Source: Cephalotus follicularis
Lineage: Eukaryota; Streptophyta; Magnoliopsida; Oxalidales; Cephalotaceae
DNA: 64,000 nt
Direction: 5' to 3'
Assembly: GCA_001972305.1 (NCBI GenBank)
Contig: BDDD01000323.1
Span: 124,001 to 188,000, forward strand
The position numbers and the translations under genes are program-made. The notes below the pieces were generated by a model. That model was not told where the DNA came from. It searched no databases and saw only the letters and a program-made list of their open reading frames with translations. Positions 1 to 11,806 of the stretch are shown one piece after another (position 1 is the stretch's first letter; every line of letters begins with the position of its first letter).

Positions 1-591
1 GTCCTAAAATATGTGTCACCGCACATGGTATATATTTATTTATTTATAAAAAATAGTGGGATTCACTCATGTATTTTATTCTTAATGTGTCATTCATGTG
101 TAGTGACACTGTTAGGATAAAAATGTTAGAATGTTTAACATTTTTGATAAATTATTTACTCATTTCATTCGTTTCTGACCTGAGATTCAACGTTCATGTA
201 AAAATCTTATCAGTTAACTTGTTTGGTAACTATCCATCAGATTAGGGGAAAACAATCTTGCTAATGTGAATTAATTTCCTTGGTTCCAAGTTCAAAGTAA
301 CATCATTACATATTAAACTTGTGAGGAATGAGTGGACCCTATTTAGCTTGATCAAAGTTCATTGATGATGGTACATGAAGATTTGGATTTTAGGGTGAAA
401 ATTTATACCCAACCCAAATCTGTTCCAACGGTTCAAGTTTTTATTCAAAAAAAAGGGGTTCGGTATTTGAAATCCATCGCAAATATAAATGGATTGTATA
501 TCAAAATCCCTCGTGAACCAAACCCAATACTACAATATCTTTGTTATATCTTAAATTATTATGTAAAAAAAATATTTGTTATTTAGCATTA
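1..591. other. AT-rich DNA with no recognisable gene
   Basis: No coding feature or repeat is recognised here. The longest open frame (362-586, plus strand) has no familiar motif and is AT-driven in composition, so I treat it as chance. Confidence 0.6.
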
Positions 592-600
592 TTCAAATTT

Positions 601-773
601 GAGGTAGGATCTATTATCACTTGTCATCCCATCTTATACCACTCAATGGATCATCATCCAAATGCCTTGAAACATATGCACTGTGTAAATCCTTGGATGA
701 GGATCCATTGAATTGTATAAGATGGGGTGACACACTTTTTAGTTTGCCACCATGTGCCAATGGATTCTCACTC
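601..773. mobile_element. Mutator-type foldback MITE, copy A
   Basis: The two halves are inverted repeats of each other. The left arm reads GTCATCCCATCTTATACCAC and the right arm carries its complement around 700-733. The outer ends are GAGGTAGGATC and, in reverse complement, GAGTGAGAATC. It is flanked by near-identical 9-bp duplications, ttcaaattt (592-600) and ttcaaatat (774-782). A 9-bp duplication is the hallmark of Mutator-like transposition. There is no coding capacity, so a transposase from elsewhere must have moved it. It is the older or more diverged of two neighbouring copies. Confidence 0.7.
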
Positions 774-793
774 TTCAAATATTAATAAAAAAA

Positions 794-950
794 GAGGTAC
801 GATCCATTGTCTTGTTTGTCACCCTATCTTATACCACTCAATATATCCTCATCCAAAGATCATGAAACATGTGTACTCCATATACCCTTGGATGAGGATC
901 CATTGAATGGTATAAGATGGGGTGACAAAGATGACAATGAATCCTCACTG
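794..950. mobile_element. Mutator-type foldback MITE, copy B
   Basis: A second member of the same family as 601-773, in the same orientation. Its arms (GATCCATTGTC... and the complement of ...GACAATGAATCCTCAC) pair over most of the 157 bp, with a short loop near 855-885. It is flanked by a perfect 9-bp duplication, ataaaaaaa (785-793 and 951-959), as expected for a Mutator-like MITE. It is noncoding. The minus-strand open frame across it is just the hairpin read through. Confidence 0.75.
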
Positions 951-1368
951 ATAAAAAAATAACTATTTGAAACAATTTAAGAGCGTTCATAAGGATGGAC
1001 TGAATCCGATTTGCACCCATATTCTTGAGGCAGATATAAATACAAAATTTAATAGTCGACATTGGCAGCAATGGGTGCAAGCAATTAATTAACAAATAAA
1101 AGAGGGTATATACAATCCGTTGTTATCCCTACCATAGTTGAGATTGAAAAGATTTAAAGGAGAAAATGGTTACTATGTGGCTTTGTGTAATCCAAGCGGT
1201 GGCTAGATTGTAAGGAAATCGGTATACATGTAATGCAAAAATTAAATTGTTATTGATTATCTTACCTCAAAACCATATTATTGCATATTGATTTTTATTT
1301 CAACAAGATTAGCACAACTCAATACATGCGTGGATGACTGGAGAATTTTCTGAAACCTTAATTGAGCT
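951..1368. other. AT-rich spacer
   Basis: Between the MITE pair and the CACTA terminus I see no gene, repeat or structured element. Confidence 0.5.
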
Positions 1369-1384
1369 CACATTATGGGAAATA

Positions 1385-1735
1385 GGGGGAATAGCGATGG
1401 CCTTGGAAATTGTTGTTTCCCATAGGGTAATCGCTATTACCTCAATAGCGATTGCACAAGCAATCGCCTAAAAACGTGTCACTACTGTTCCTAGCGATTG
1501 CGTTTTCAGACAATCGCTGATGTTGAGTAATAGGGATTGCTCGAAAGCAATCACCATTGGTATTGGAGCAATCCCCACTGATGCTATGATGATGTCATCA
1601 ATGACATCATTAAAGACACTTGTATCAATCCCTATAATCCAGTAATGATTGCCAAAGGCAATCTCTATTGCTTAAATTTATTTATTTATTTTTTAAACGG
1701 GTAATAGGGATTGCCATGGCAATCGCTACTACCCC
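1385..1735. repeat. CACTA subterminal repeat array, left (3') end
   Basis: About ten copies in both orientations of a motif close to AGCGATTGC/GCAATCGCT, many preceded by AAT or followed by ATT. In En/Spm-type elements such subterminal motifs bind the TNPA-type protein and bring the ends together. The same motif reappears only at the far end of the element. Confidence 0.8.
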
Positions 1736-1979
1736 AAAACCTGGACAGGTTCTATTTGTTTCGATAAAAATCACCTAAAAAGGGACTTGAAAATCAAAAA
1801 TATTTCAGTCATTGGATTCCGTCCAGTTTTCAATAAACAAATGCACGAAATAAATCTTTTGAATTTATAAAAACATCAACTAACTAACAAAATAGAGGTA
1901 AATGATTAAATGTACAAAATCGTTACATATACAATAACACTATTAATTAACTATTTTTAGAAAAGCATTATCATACAAC

Positions 1980-1980
<1 letters not shown>

Positions 1981-2023
<43 letters not shown>
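1981..2023. repeat. (GT)n(GA)n microsatellite
   Basis: About seven GT units followed by about fourteen GA units. It lies just past the stop codon of the TNPA-like gene, in its 3' flank on the minus strand. Confidence 0.95.
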
Positions 2024-2026
<3 letters not shown>

Positions 2027-2027
<1 letters not shown>

Positions 2028-3853
2028 ACGGAGTGTCCATCTCATCATCCTCCTCGTCGTCATCCTCCTCATCATGTGATGTCTGCCTACTCGATATATC
2101 AATAAGAGGCATGGTGGGAGCTGGTGCCTGAGGCATCCCAATGTAGCATGAATCAAGCATCTGCCTCATCTGCTCCATGATCTGAGTGCTCTGTGACTCA
2201 ATCATTTGGATAATGAGCTATGTCACATGTGATTGCATCCGTGTAAACATCTCGTCCGCTTGCTCTATGCCTGAGGCTTGACTGTCGAAGGTGTCAGGAC
2301 GACCATGTGCAGAATGTGATGGAGGAAGTATGTCTGGGGTGCACATGTAGTTGCCTAGCTCTATGAATCCCTTATCCGAACCACCAGCCGCTGCTGCCAA
2401 CGCCACTGGATTGAAAGGGATCAATGTCGATGGCTGTCCAGAAGCATCAGCCTGGTGCGAGCTGGATGGTAAACTCGCGAGGTACTTCTCCTACAGTGAA
2501 GACCCCATTGACGTTAATAGAGGTTATCCCATGACATTAACATAATTAGGAATAAAGAAAAAATACAGTTACATATTGTCTTACCACTATTTCAAGCACC
2601 TCCGATGGAGCCTCTGGCTCACCCTTCTTCTTGTGCAGATCGCAGTACAAGTCAGAGAAGTTTTTCCCACCCTACATTAGAAAAATAAAACATAAGTACA
2701 TTACATATTAGAAAAAGTTATTCTAAAGCAGTAATATACATAAATTTACAAACCTGCATCATGTGCCTCTCTATCTGCATGAAGCTGCCAATGTATGTCG
2801 TATGCTTGGTGCTAGCACGGTTCTCCTTCATGATCTTGGCTTTCTGCAGCCAATCCTCCTGCTGCCAGCGATCCACAAGGCTTCCACATGTCCAGATTAA
2901 AGTAGTGTGGGCGGTGCTCCTTGCATCTAGGATCCACGTACTCCAAGTTCCCAATGTCCTTCTTTCCCTTCTTCTTGGCATCATACATCCATTTAGGGAA
3001 GTTGGTTTGGGCATACATGTGCATGGCCTCGTGAGCTCGAGGCGTGGACTCGCCAAAGTCAAAATACAATTATAAGTAGAAAGGGAAATTAAACTAATTA
3101 TAAACATGGTCATCACTGAGAAATTAAAGATTACTATTACATAAATTAATTAACTTACCTCAAACTTCCGTCACACCATCTATTTCAATTAATCAGGCCA
3201 TTCCTGCCATGTGAAGTAGGGGCCGGACAACATCCTCTTGCATAGATCGCTGAGGACGTTCTTCATGTCCTTGTATGTGAAGGACCTATTCAAGTATGTA
3301 AATTATACAGTGAAAAACTTATTAACTTATTAACACATTGTCATATAATTAGCGAGGTAAGTACGAAAATCCACCGAATTAAATCAGTCAGGTTGTAAAA
3401 CCAAAGTAAAATCATTTAAATAAGTATATACGAGATGAGAAAACAAACCCTGAATGCGTGAGGGCTTTACGAAGCTACTGGTCTTGGCTCAGAGGTGGCA
3501 GAGCTCCTCTGGCAGGTCCTTTCCTCTGAGGTGCTACAAAACAAAAGGTCAATCAAAGAATAAATTGAACATTAGTACACAATTAACAAACGGTTCGTTA
3601 ACAGTTAAAAGATAATTATAATAGACATATATTACCTCGAGGGGGTCTCGATGATGACAGTGCATCTAAGTAGGAGTGGAGGGCCCATCTATTGAAGGTG
3701 GACCCAACGTGGTGGTATGGATGACAACAAAAGCACTGCCAGTGTCAGAGTGGTCGTGGCTGCCCATCATGCTAGATGTACTCCTGCCCGCTCCACTAGT
3801 TTCCTGCCAAGGTTATCACTACCCTGTGACTTTAGCTGTCTGTGCCTAGGCAT
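2027..3853 (-). pseudogene. TNPA-like / plant transposase_24 family gene of the CACTA element (broken)
   Basis: In En/Spm elements the second protein binds subterminal repeats and assists the TNP2-type transposase. Read on the minus strand, possible pieces are: a start near 3,853 (MPRHRQLKSQG); a piece near 3,530-3,470 (APQRKGPARGALPPLSQDQ, then a stop); a piece near 3,290-3,165 (SGPYFTWQEWPD, then a stop, LIEIDGVTEV); the conserved core at 3,069-2,757 (AMHMYAQTNFPKWMYDAKKKGKK, then KENRASTKHTTYIGSFMQIE in another frame); and GGKNFSDLYCDLHKKKGEPEA at about 2,674-2,590. A GT-AG intron at roughly 2,755-2,675 separates the last two. The acidic tail ends DEEDDDEEDDEMDTP at the stop at 2,027-2,029. 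At least three in-frame stops (in QDQ*L, PD*LIE and SHVT*LIIQ) and one frameshift in the core make it non-functional. Exon borders outside the one intron are guesses. Confidence 0.75.
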
Positions 3854-3986
3854 ATTTGATCACAAAAGGACAAAAAAATGTCATATAAATATGTACATTA
3901 TACTCCAAGTAAATGAAACGATTACATTTAATATCATAGTATGTCCGAAACCTATAACATTGATTGTAACATACAAAACCTGTCGC

Positions 3987-6900
3987 TACTCAGAATCGTA
4001 CACGTCCTCTTCCTCAACTTCATCTTCGTATTCATCCTTACCTAGCCCTTGGGTCTCAACCATTGCCCCAGTTATTTCAACCTCTTTGCCTGAAACATCT
4101 CGTCAATGATAAGCAAGATCTGTGTCCGTCGGACGTGGATGTGTCACCATATTATTCCCCTCTTCTTGCATGTACGTATCATCTCCCATCCATGTAGAGA
4201 CTCCTTGATTGGCCTCAGGGATTTGAAATGTGTTTCATGGCCTGACTTTGAATACATGGCACCAATCTTCATTCTTCTTAGACACACTCAGGGCATAGAA
4301 AATTTGAGATGCTTGATTAGCGATAATGAAATACTCATATTTCCTAAGTTTTATTTTATGGTTTACAGTGAGGATGCCATTAGACAAGATTTTCACGCCT
4401 CTAAATAGATCTACACAATCGCACCTAAATAGAATGATTGGTGGACAGTTCCTAGGGAAATCAATCTCGATCACCTACACGAGGGTATCGTAATAATCAC
4501 AATCAGTTTCGCTGTAACAACTCCCTTTAATCATCACCCCACTGCATTGCATTGTTTTATTAACTTTTGAAGCTACCACATGGAATCTAAAGCCATTTAC
4601 AATAAATTTTATGTATGACCTAACACCTCCCAACGGTCCACATGCCAATTCATGCAAATATTTGTCAGTGACATTGTTAAATTCATCCAAAACCTATAAC
4701 AGTATTACAAACATAATTTATCAATAAATTGTACACAAGAATAGGCCGATTTTTGTATAAAATAAAATAAAGTAGTTAACTTGACACTAGATTCTTATTC
4801 TTTAAACCACGTAAGAAAACACAATTCATGTATTTGCTCTAGATCTTGATTAGTTATTAGCGCGGATTAATGTGACGTTAGGCATCATCAAATTTCCTAA
4901 CGATCATTTAATTACATGCAATTTCATAGGATTAAAAACACATGAACATCGTAAGACAGTTTATCATCGTTGCATTATCAAAGACAGTTAGGAGACTTAC
5001 GTGACATATGGAACAACTTCGTCACAGTTGAGCAAGATGTACAGCATGACAGCATAAACATTTTCAGTCCTTTTGTAGATCGTACCCTTCACTTGACTCA
5101 TTTTACGCCAGGGTTGAGTGAATATTGATAAATGCCCTTGCGGATGGACATCACCACCATCAAAGTTCCACTCCTCTTGATTATGTACGGCCTCAACGTG
5201 AGACTCAAAAAATTGTGAGCAAAAGGTCACTAACTCCTTGATGGCATAGGCCTCGCAGATAGAACCTTCCACCCGAGCTTTATTCTAGACCTATTTCTTA
5301 AAGTCATACGCAAGTTAATGACAAGTATATAACAATTCAAGATTAATAATAGGCAATTTAGAATTAAGACATTTATATACTTCCTACCAGTCAAGGATAC
5401 CTCTCAATACTGCACGTACAATGATGTTGTACCAGACCATAAACTTTGGTCTCATAAGGAAGATGGATGAGAATATGTTCCATGGAATTGAAAAAGATTG
5501 TGGGAATATTTTCTCGAGCTTGCAAACAGTTTCAACAATGCTTTGCTGCAACATCTCTATGTCTTCTACACGGATTACGGTGCAACATATGTCCCGAAAG
5601 AAGTTACTCAATTCTATTAAACCCTCTACAATCCATTTATTAAGAAAATCATAAAAGACTATCAGGAGAAATCTTTGCATGAATATGTGACGGTCGTGGC
5701 TTTTAAACCCTGAGATCTTGCCTTCTGATAGGTTTACACACTGAGACATGTTCGATTCCGTTGGGAAACTTCAACAGACTAACCCATTCACACATGCACT
5801 TGGTTTACCTCATCCTTACTAGGTTGATAAGAGGTACGTGATAACACAACCTTTTCGTTCACAATTTTTGCATGTAATTCATGCATAATGTCCAAGTCAA
5901 TAAGATCAAGTTGGGCTGCCAAATGATCCTTCGATTTCCCCTTAACGCACATGATTGTGTTGAAAACATCATGTAACACAATTTTTTCTATGTGTATTAC
6001 GTCTAAAAAGTGGTGAACCAGAAGTGTACTCTAGTAGGGCAAGTCAAAGAATATACTAGGCTTAGTCCAATGTTGCGACTGCCTGTACCCGGCTATTTTC
6101 TGCAATCTTCCATATTTACTAAACTATACTTGGTCTATCGAAGATAGTTCATTGGCGATATCAGTACCAGATATCTACTAAATAGTCGTTCCCCTGACTG
6201 TGCGCCACTTAAACTCGTCTTGTTGCCCTCTGAACCGATGCCCAACTGGTAAGAACTTGCGATGACAATCAAACCACAACAGTTTCCTGCTGTATTTCAG
6301 AGTAGAAGCCATTGTGCGATTCATGCAATATACAAAGATGCCATATTCCCATGAGTGCTCCAACCCAACAGCATACCATAGGCCAGAAAGTCACTAATTG
6401 TCCATAGAAGTGCCGCTCGCATCTGGAAGTTCCTATTGCAGGAAGCATCGTAGGTTTCCACACAAATCTCCCACAAATTATGAAATTCATCATAGAGGTT
6501 GCAAATACACATCAAGTTCCTTTCCAAGGCTCTTTGAACCAAGTATCACAAGTGCCAAGAACATATACGGTTTTGTCACACACAACCATGGCGGTAGGTT
6601 GTACGGGAAGAAGAAAACGGGCCAACAAGAATAGGCCATGCTGCTGACCCCATACGGGTTGAACTCATCGGTTGCTAGGCCAAGACGCACATTACAACAC
6701 TCAACAGCAAAATCTGGATGAATGCGATCCAAGTGCTTCCAAGCCTCACCGTCCACCCGGTGTACCAATTCCCCCGAGACATGTATCCGTTCATCTCTGT
6801 GCCATCTCATCAACTTTGTCGTCTTCTTATAATGGTATATCCTCTGCAGCCTAGGTGTGAGTGGAAAATGTCACAGGATCTTATACGGTATTGGTTCCAT

Positions 6901-7669
6901 CCTACCCACCCCGACATTTTCTCAGTACTTGGGATGATGGAAAATCACACATTATGTCCTACCACTATTCTCCTCATAGTACAACATGCAATCATTCACA
7001 CATGCATCTATCTTCTCATAACCCATACCCAACTTCTTCACACATTGTTTCACCCTAAGTAAGAGGGGTATATCAACACTTCCGGTAGTATGTCCCTGAT
7101 GAATTACAATATGTTGTACGTAGGCACTGTCATTAGAGATACCGTGTCTCGACTTAATATGCATAAGCCGAGTCATCATGCCCAACTTATTCACCTTTTT
7201 GCAACTGTGACATAGTGGTTCATCCGCATCATTCAACATATCATAAAAATTTTTGGCATTCGCATTGGGCATCTGGAGCTTATCATCCGTCGAGTTAGCA
7301 TCTCATTCATACTTGAAAAGCCAACCCCCCCCCCCTACCCACGTCCAAAACCATATCCCTGTACGGATTACCCATTGGAGGAACAAGGGGCATAGGGGTC
7401 GGTTGTCTCATCTCCACTGTCTCACCATGTTCCGTCCATATACAGTAGCCCATAAAAAACCCATATCTGAAAAGATGGTATCGAACAGTATCCTTATCCA
7501 AGTAATTTTTTAACTTACACTAGTCACATGAACACCTAATCATTCATTTTGAGACACACTACGGGTGGTCGTATGCAAATCTTTAAAAACTGTATACTCT
7601 TTCAACATATTCGTCCGTTAGAAAACCATCAAGCAATCACCTTTTGTACGAACTACGATCCACCGACAT
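3987..7669 (-). pseudogene. TNP2-like CACTA transposase (broken)
   Basis: This is the DDE transposase of a CACTA element. On the minus strand the family landmarks appear in order: a start near 7,669 (MSVDRSSYKR, then a stop, LLDGFLTDEYVERV); VRYHLFRYGFFMGYCIWTEHGE (about 7,480); YDMLNDADEPLCHSCKKVNKLGMM (7,240); KLGMGYEKIDACVNDCMLYYEE (7,030-6,960); EAWKHLDRIHPDFA...VRLGLATDEFNPYG (6,730-6,640); WPVFFFPYNLPPWLC (6,620-6,570); VETYDASCNRNFQMRAALLWTISDF (6,460-6,390); WFDCHRKFLP (6,270); and FNTIMCVKGKSKDHL (5,965-5,900). Then come the DUF4218-like part (5,749-4,997, KISGFKSHDRHIFMQ, LSIFTQPWRK) and the DUF4216-like part (4,690-4,235, IILFRCDCVDLF). The gene ends in an acidic tail, EDEVEEEDVYDSE, at 3,987. 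Reading-frame changes between nearly every block, plus stops, show decay; some gaps may be introns. Family assignment is firm; exon structure is not. Confidence 0.88.
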
Positions 7670-7904
7670 GTTATCGACATACAACAAATGAAGTGACTCT
7701 ATAAGAATCGTTATAAAAAGGTTGAATATTTTTCTCCTCGTGCAACAATATTCTAAAAAGTATGGTCATATCCCATACTTGAATACGTATTTTCACTCAT
7801 GTTAATATGTCACAAACATCTTTCGTTCACTTGAATTTTGGCAACATCTCCCTACGTGCTCCAAAGCACGCGAATCAAAATGAATAGGTTTAATTATGTA
7901 TCCG

Positions 7905-8759
7905 TAGGGGTGCAAACGAACCAAACCGTTCGTGAATAGCTCAGGACTCGACTTGATAAAAGTCGATAAAAACTCGTTCGTGTTCGTTCATTAAGTTTAA
8001 TGAACGAACACGAACACGATTTTAAAGCTCGTTAGCTTAACAAGCTAAGCTTAAACATTGATGAGCTCGACTCGTTAATGTTCGTGAACAGTTCGTTAAG
8101 AGATCGTTAAGGACTCGATTATAATATAGTTAATAATTCAATTGTAGACTCGTTTATAATTCAATTAGAGACTTGTTAAGAGATTAATTATATATTAATA
8201 CATATATTTTTTTGTCTTTCTATTATTAATTTTTCAAATTTGTTCTTATACAGTACATTATATGGATTTTTTATTTTATTAATTATTCTAATTTGTTCTT
8301 GTACAACATACTATACATCTTTGAATCTATAAAAAGACAAATACAATAAGATACCTTTTATACAATATAGTATACAATATAGATCATTTTAAAAATTAAC
8401 TAAATTGAGCTTGGATGAATAATTTGCATTTTATGTTGTTTGATGACTTGTAAAAATTATTTGAGAATATTGAAAGATTGATATTCAATTTAATTATTCT
8501 TTTAGTTTTTTTAAAGAAAATAAAAATAATTATTAGCGAAGTCTAGTTCAAACTCTTATTTTTCTCATCGAGCCAAACTCGAACAAGAAATTTTTAAGCT
8601 TGTTAAAAACTCAAGTTCGACTCGAGTTCGAAAAAGTTCGATTCAAACTCGAACTCGATAAAATATCATAAAACTCTCAAACTCGAACTCGATAAAATCT
8701 TAATGAACAGAGTTTGAACAGACTTAAGCTCAACTCGACTCGGTTCGTTTGCAGCCCTA
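7905..8759. mobile_element. Non-autonomous hAT element, 855 bp, inserted in the CACTA element
   Basis: The terminal inverted repeats are TAGGGGTGCAAACGAACC at the left and, in reverse complement, TAGGGCTGCAAACGAACC at the right. A perfect 8-bp target duplication, tgtatccg, flanks it (7,897-7,904 and 8,760-8,767), diagnostic of the hAT superfamily. The interior is AT-rich with no long open frame. Near both ends there are repeated GTTCG/CGAAC and CTCGA/TCGAG motifs, which look like subterminal transposase-binding sites. It lies upstream of the TNP2-like start, so it split the CACTA promoter side after that element had inserted. Confidence 0.9.
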
Positions 8760-8767
8760 TGTATCCG

Positions 8768-10044
8768 CAGAGCGTCATAGGAGAGCAACTGAAATTTCTT
8801 GGGAACAAAGGTGTTTTTGAAACATCAACATAACCTGCAGTGAAAATACGTATTCAATAACTATCCAATTTGGAAAATTCATGATTTATCCCTATCATAT
8901 GAATCATGATTGAGAATCTAAGGTTTAAAATTTAACTCGAGACTCTGACCCCATAAACTGGACTTATGCCATTACAAAAAAACATGCAGTGGAACACAAC
9001 AACAAATATAATTTCAACAACTCACTGTTGGCTCCGTGCCAAGAGACCTCAATCACATTGTTTAATGTACTCAACAGATTAATCAACAATCATATCCATG
9101 ATGCATTTGTTTGGGCTTAACTTTGTTTTCAATTTGCAAGGGGTTTTGAAACCATTTCCTTTTGTTTGGGGTTATATTCATCATCATCGCAATCATCTCA
9201 CAAATTAATTAACAGTCTCTCTAAAAGTTGTATAAACAGTATTAATCGAGTTGATTAGAGCTTAATTTAAATCCACTTCTATTTAAATCAAATAATTCAA
9301 CTAAGAACATAAATAACAATAGAACAAACACAAAAAGGCAACATGAACATATCATAATTCTTCTCTTGGAACATTAAGCAAATACGTATATCATATATAT
9401 ACACACAAAACAATATATATACATATGTATAACAATATATATTTAGGTATAATAATTTATATAAATACATATACATGATAGATTACCTGAATTTTACAGG
9501 GTGTAAATATGCAATTTTATGGAAACAGCAATGCTACAAGGTTATTTTATTGCCTCCAATCACTATGGAATTGGCAACCTTTGAAACCCTAAGCATTTTT
9601 GTCATGGGAAAAAAGTAGGGAAAATTGAAATGGTGAGCCATATCAACTGCCAAACAAGAACAACAACATTGAAAAATAATTATATGAAGCCCCTAGACAT
9701 GTTTAAGAACAATTATAATGGTATTTTTAGTAACAAACATGAAATCGTTCAAAGAATCATTTAGACCAAGACTTTTCTTAAAAAGCAAGAAAAGCTTAAC
9801 AAAACTCATTTTAAAGGTTCAAGTTCAATCCGAATGCTTCTAACATGCTTCAATACTCAATAATCAATTATTGATATCAAACAACCAAACAATCAATCAC
9901 AATTACAATATCATTTCAATAATCAAAATGTCATGAATTCAAAGAACATAAATTTATCCTATTTCCAAATGAAGAACAAAGCAAACCAAAACCCAAACAG
10001 TAGCAAACGTAAGAAAGAGAAGAAATGTAAACGGCTGAATATAA
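8768..10044. other. Upstream noncoding part of the CACTA element
   Basis: An AT-rich stretch between the hAT insertion and the subterminal repeats. No conserved transposase block is seen. On the minus strand this would be promoter and leader for the TNP2-like gene, by position only. Confidence 0.5.
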
Positions 10045-10296
10045 GTTTCACTATAATAGCGATTGCATAGGTAATCGCTATTGTTACTAGGGTTTTTGGT
10101 ACAGTGGCAATGTGTATTGTGCGTAATAACGATTGCAGAGCAATCGCTGCTGTTACACAATACCTATTGTAGAGTGTAGCAATTGCTACGACCACCTGGC
10201 AAGTTTATTTTTTGGTACAGTTGCGATTGTAACTAACGGCGATTACACATGCAATTGCTATTGGTGCAATTCCTATTAGTGTTGTTTCTTGTAGTG
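10045..10296. repeat. CACTA subterminal repeats and terminus, right (5') end
   Basis: Several direct and inverted copies of GCGATTGC/GCAATCGC-type motifs, followed by the terminus. That terminus reads CACTACAAGAAACAAC on the minus strand, ending at 10,296. It matches the motif set at 1,385-1,735. Confidence 0.85.
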
Positions 10297-11019
10297 TCAT
10301 TGGTAATTGTACAAATGTTCGATCGTAAGCGTATCCACACGCTTATACTAGAATTACAGTACTCTCGATTTTTTTTTGACGTAACATGCAACGACAGAGA
10401 GAGAGAGGGGTGATACCAATATAGGAGAAAAGTAATAGTTTTTCACAATACAAGTTTTTTTTTCTATTATTTATAAAAACATCCGTTTAAGGAGTTTTCT
10501 TGTAGGAATTAGTTTTGCTACTTGGAAATAGAATTCCATTGATTTTATGTGAAGTCATCACTTAATTAGATTTATGAAATCTCTCTAATCTTTAAACCTA
10601 ATATTATTCAAATATGTCCTTTTTGCGTGTGTATATAAATAATTATGATGACATTAGACATGTATTTACTCAATTAGATTGACTATTCCAATTAATTATT
10701 AATCCTTAATATCCAATTAATTATTTTAGAATACTATTTACAAGTTAATATTAACACCTAACAATATGTAATAACTATCCATATAATATGCATTAAATTT
10801 GTGAAACTTTTCAATTATATTTACCATGCAATTTAGTCCTTTTATCGTAGAGTAATCCAATTAAATCTAAGGTACGAAGTTTTGTGTCCAAATCAATAAT
10901 TTTATTATCTGTATCTCTTTATTCATTATTTATCATATAGACAAATATCAATCATATACACGATATAAAATCTAAGAGCCACATACACAAGTATAACATG
11001 TGAACTCTTAATTAATATG
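10297..11019. other. AT-rich spacer
   Basis: There is no gene or element that I recognise. A short GA run lies at about 10,396-10,408. Confidence 0.5.
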
Positions 11020-11024
11020 TAATT

Positions 11025-11806
11025 TGATATGGGAAAAATTAAGTCAAATTTGATGCAACACGTGTCCTCTTGATCACATAGCCAAGTGTACAAAGAGGTA
11101 AGAATTAATGAATTGAAGGCAGAGGAAGTACGTACGCCAGCATAACAGTGGTAAAGGGAGGTTCCTTCCTCGGCACAAGTGCCGAGGACACACCCAGTGA
11201 TTCCAGTGCAACAATCAACCTCCTCGGATCCGGGTCCGAGGACACCATTTGAGGCAACTCAGCCGAGGACACCCTCGGCCACATAACAAGTCATCTATTC
11301 CAAATGACTCTATAATCAGGGAGTCAAGAAAGCGACAACTCAAGGAGGACCTCTCCTCGGCATAAGTGCCGAGGACACGCCCAATAGTTCTATTTCCAAG
11401 ATCTATTCCCTCAGACAAAAAACCAAAGGCCATCCAATTCAAATACAGGTCTATGGGCCGAGAAGACTTCGAGGTCAGGGGCCGACTATCTCATTGGCCT
11501 CACATCAGCTCCTCTCCTCGGATAGAAGGTCTCCTCCTCATTCACGGAATGGGGATAGGGAGTTAGCCTAAATTCTAGGGATCCTTATCCTCTAAGTAAA
11601 GGAGATAAGGATAACTACCAACAGATATGGAAGATAGGATAAAGAGATTAACTACAACAGATTTCACGGGATCTACACTTATCCAAATAAGGAGATAGAA
11701 TCATGATCAACTACAACAAAGGAAAGAAGAGAAAAATCAGGTGGAGATAAGGGAAATCCCGAGATCCTCGGAATTTCCTTAGGGGACAGTCATCAACTCC
11801 GAATTA
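11025..11806 (+). repeat. 5' LTR portion of the 11-13.7 kb element
   Basis: Collinear with 12,607-13,388, offset by 1,582 bp, with no difference noticed by eye. It carries inverted CCTCGG/CCGAGG motifs, for example CCTCGGCAC-AA-GTGCCGAGG. Confidence 0.85.

Larger units (their letters stand above)
1369..10296 (-). mobile_element. CACTA (En/Spm) DNA transposon, degenerate, about 8.9 kb
   Basis: The right end reads, in reverse complement, CACTACAAGAAACAAC, the standard CACTA terminus. The left end (CACATTATGGGAAA at 1,369) is degenerate. Both ends carry many copies of a subterminal repeat of the type AATAGCGATTGC/GCAATCGCTATT (1,385-1,735 and 10,045-10,260), which shows they belong to one element. 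Between them lie two minus-strand genes in the usual order: a TNP2-like transposase (3,987-7,669) and a TNPA-like second protein (2,027-3,853). Both contain in-frame stops and frame changes. A hAT miniature element sits in the upstream part. I could not find a convincing 3-bp target duplication; 'tca' follows the right end but does not clearly precede the left one. Confidence 0.88.

Noticed and set aside
362-586. 74-residue open frame on the plus strand
   Set aside because: No motif, AT-rich, no relation to neighbours; expected by chance.
838-1095. Minus-strand frame across the second MITE
   Set aside because: It reads through the hairpin arms of the MITE; not a gene.
11215-11566. Frames of 75 and 66 residues, repeated identically at 12,797-13,148
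   Set aside because: They are duplicated because they lie in the two LTR copies. They overlap each other on opposite strands in palindrome-rich U3 DNA and have no motif.
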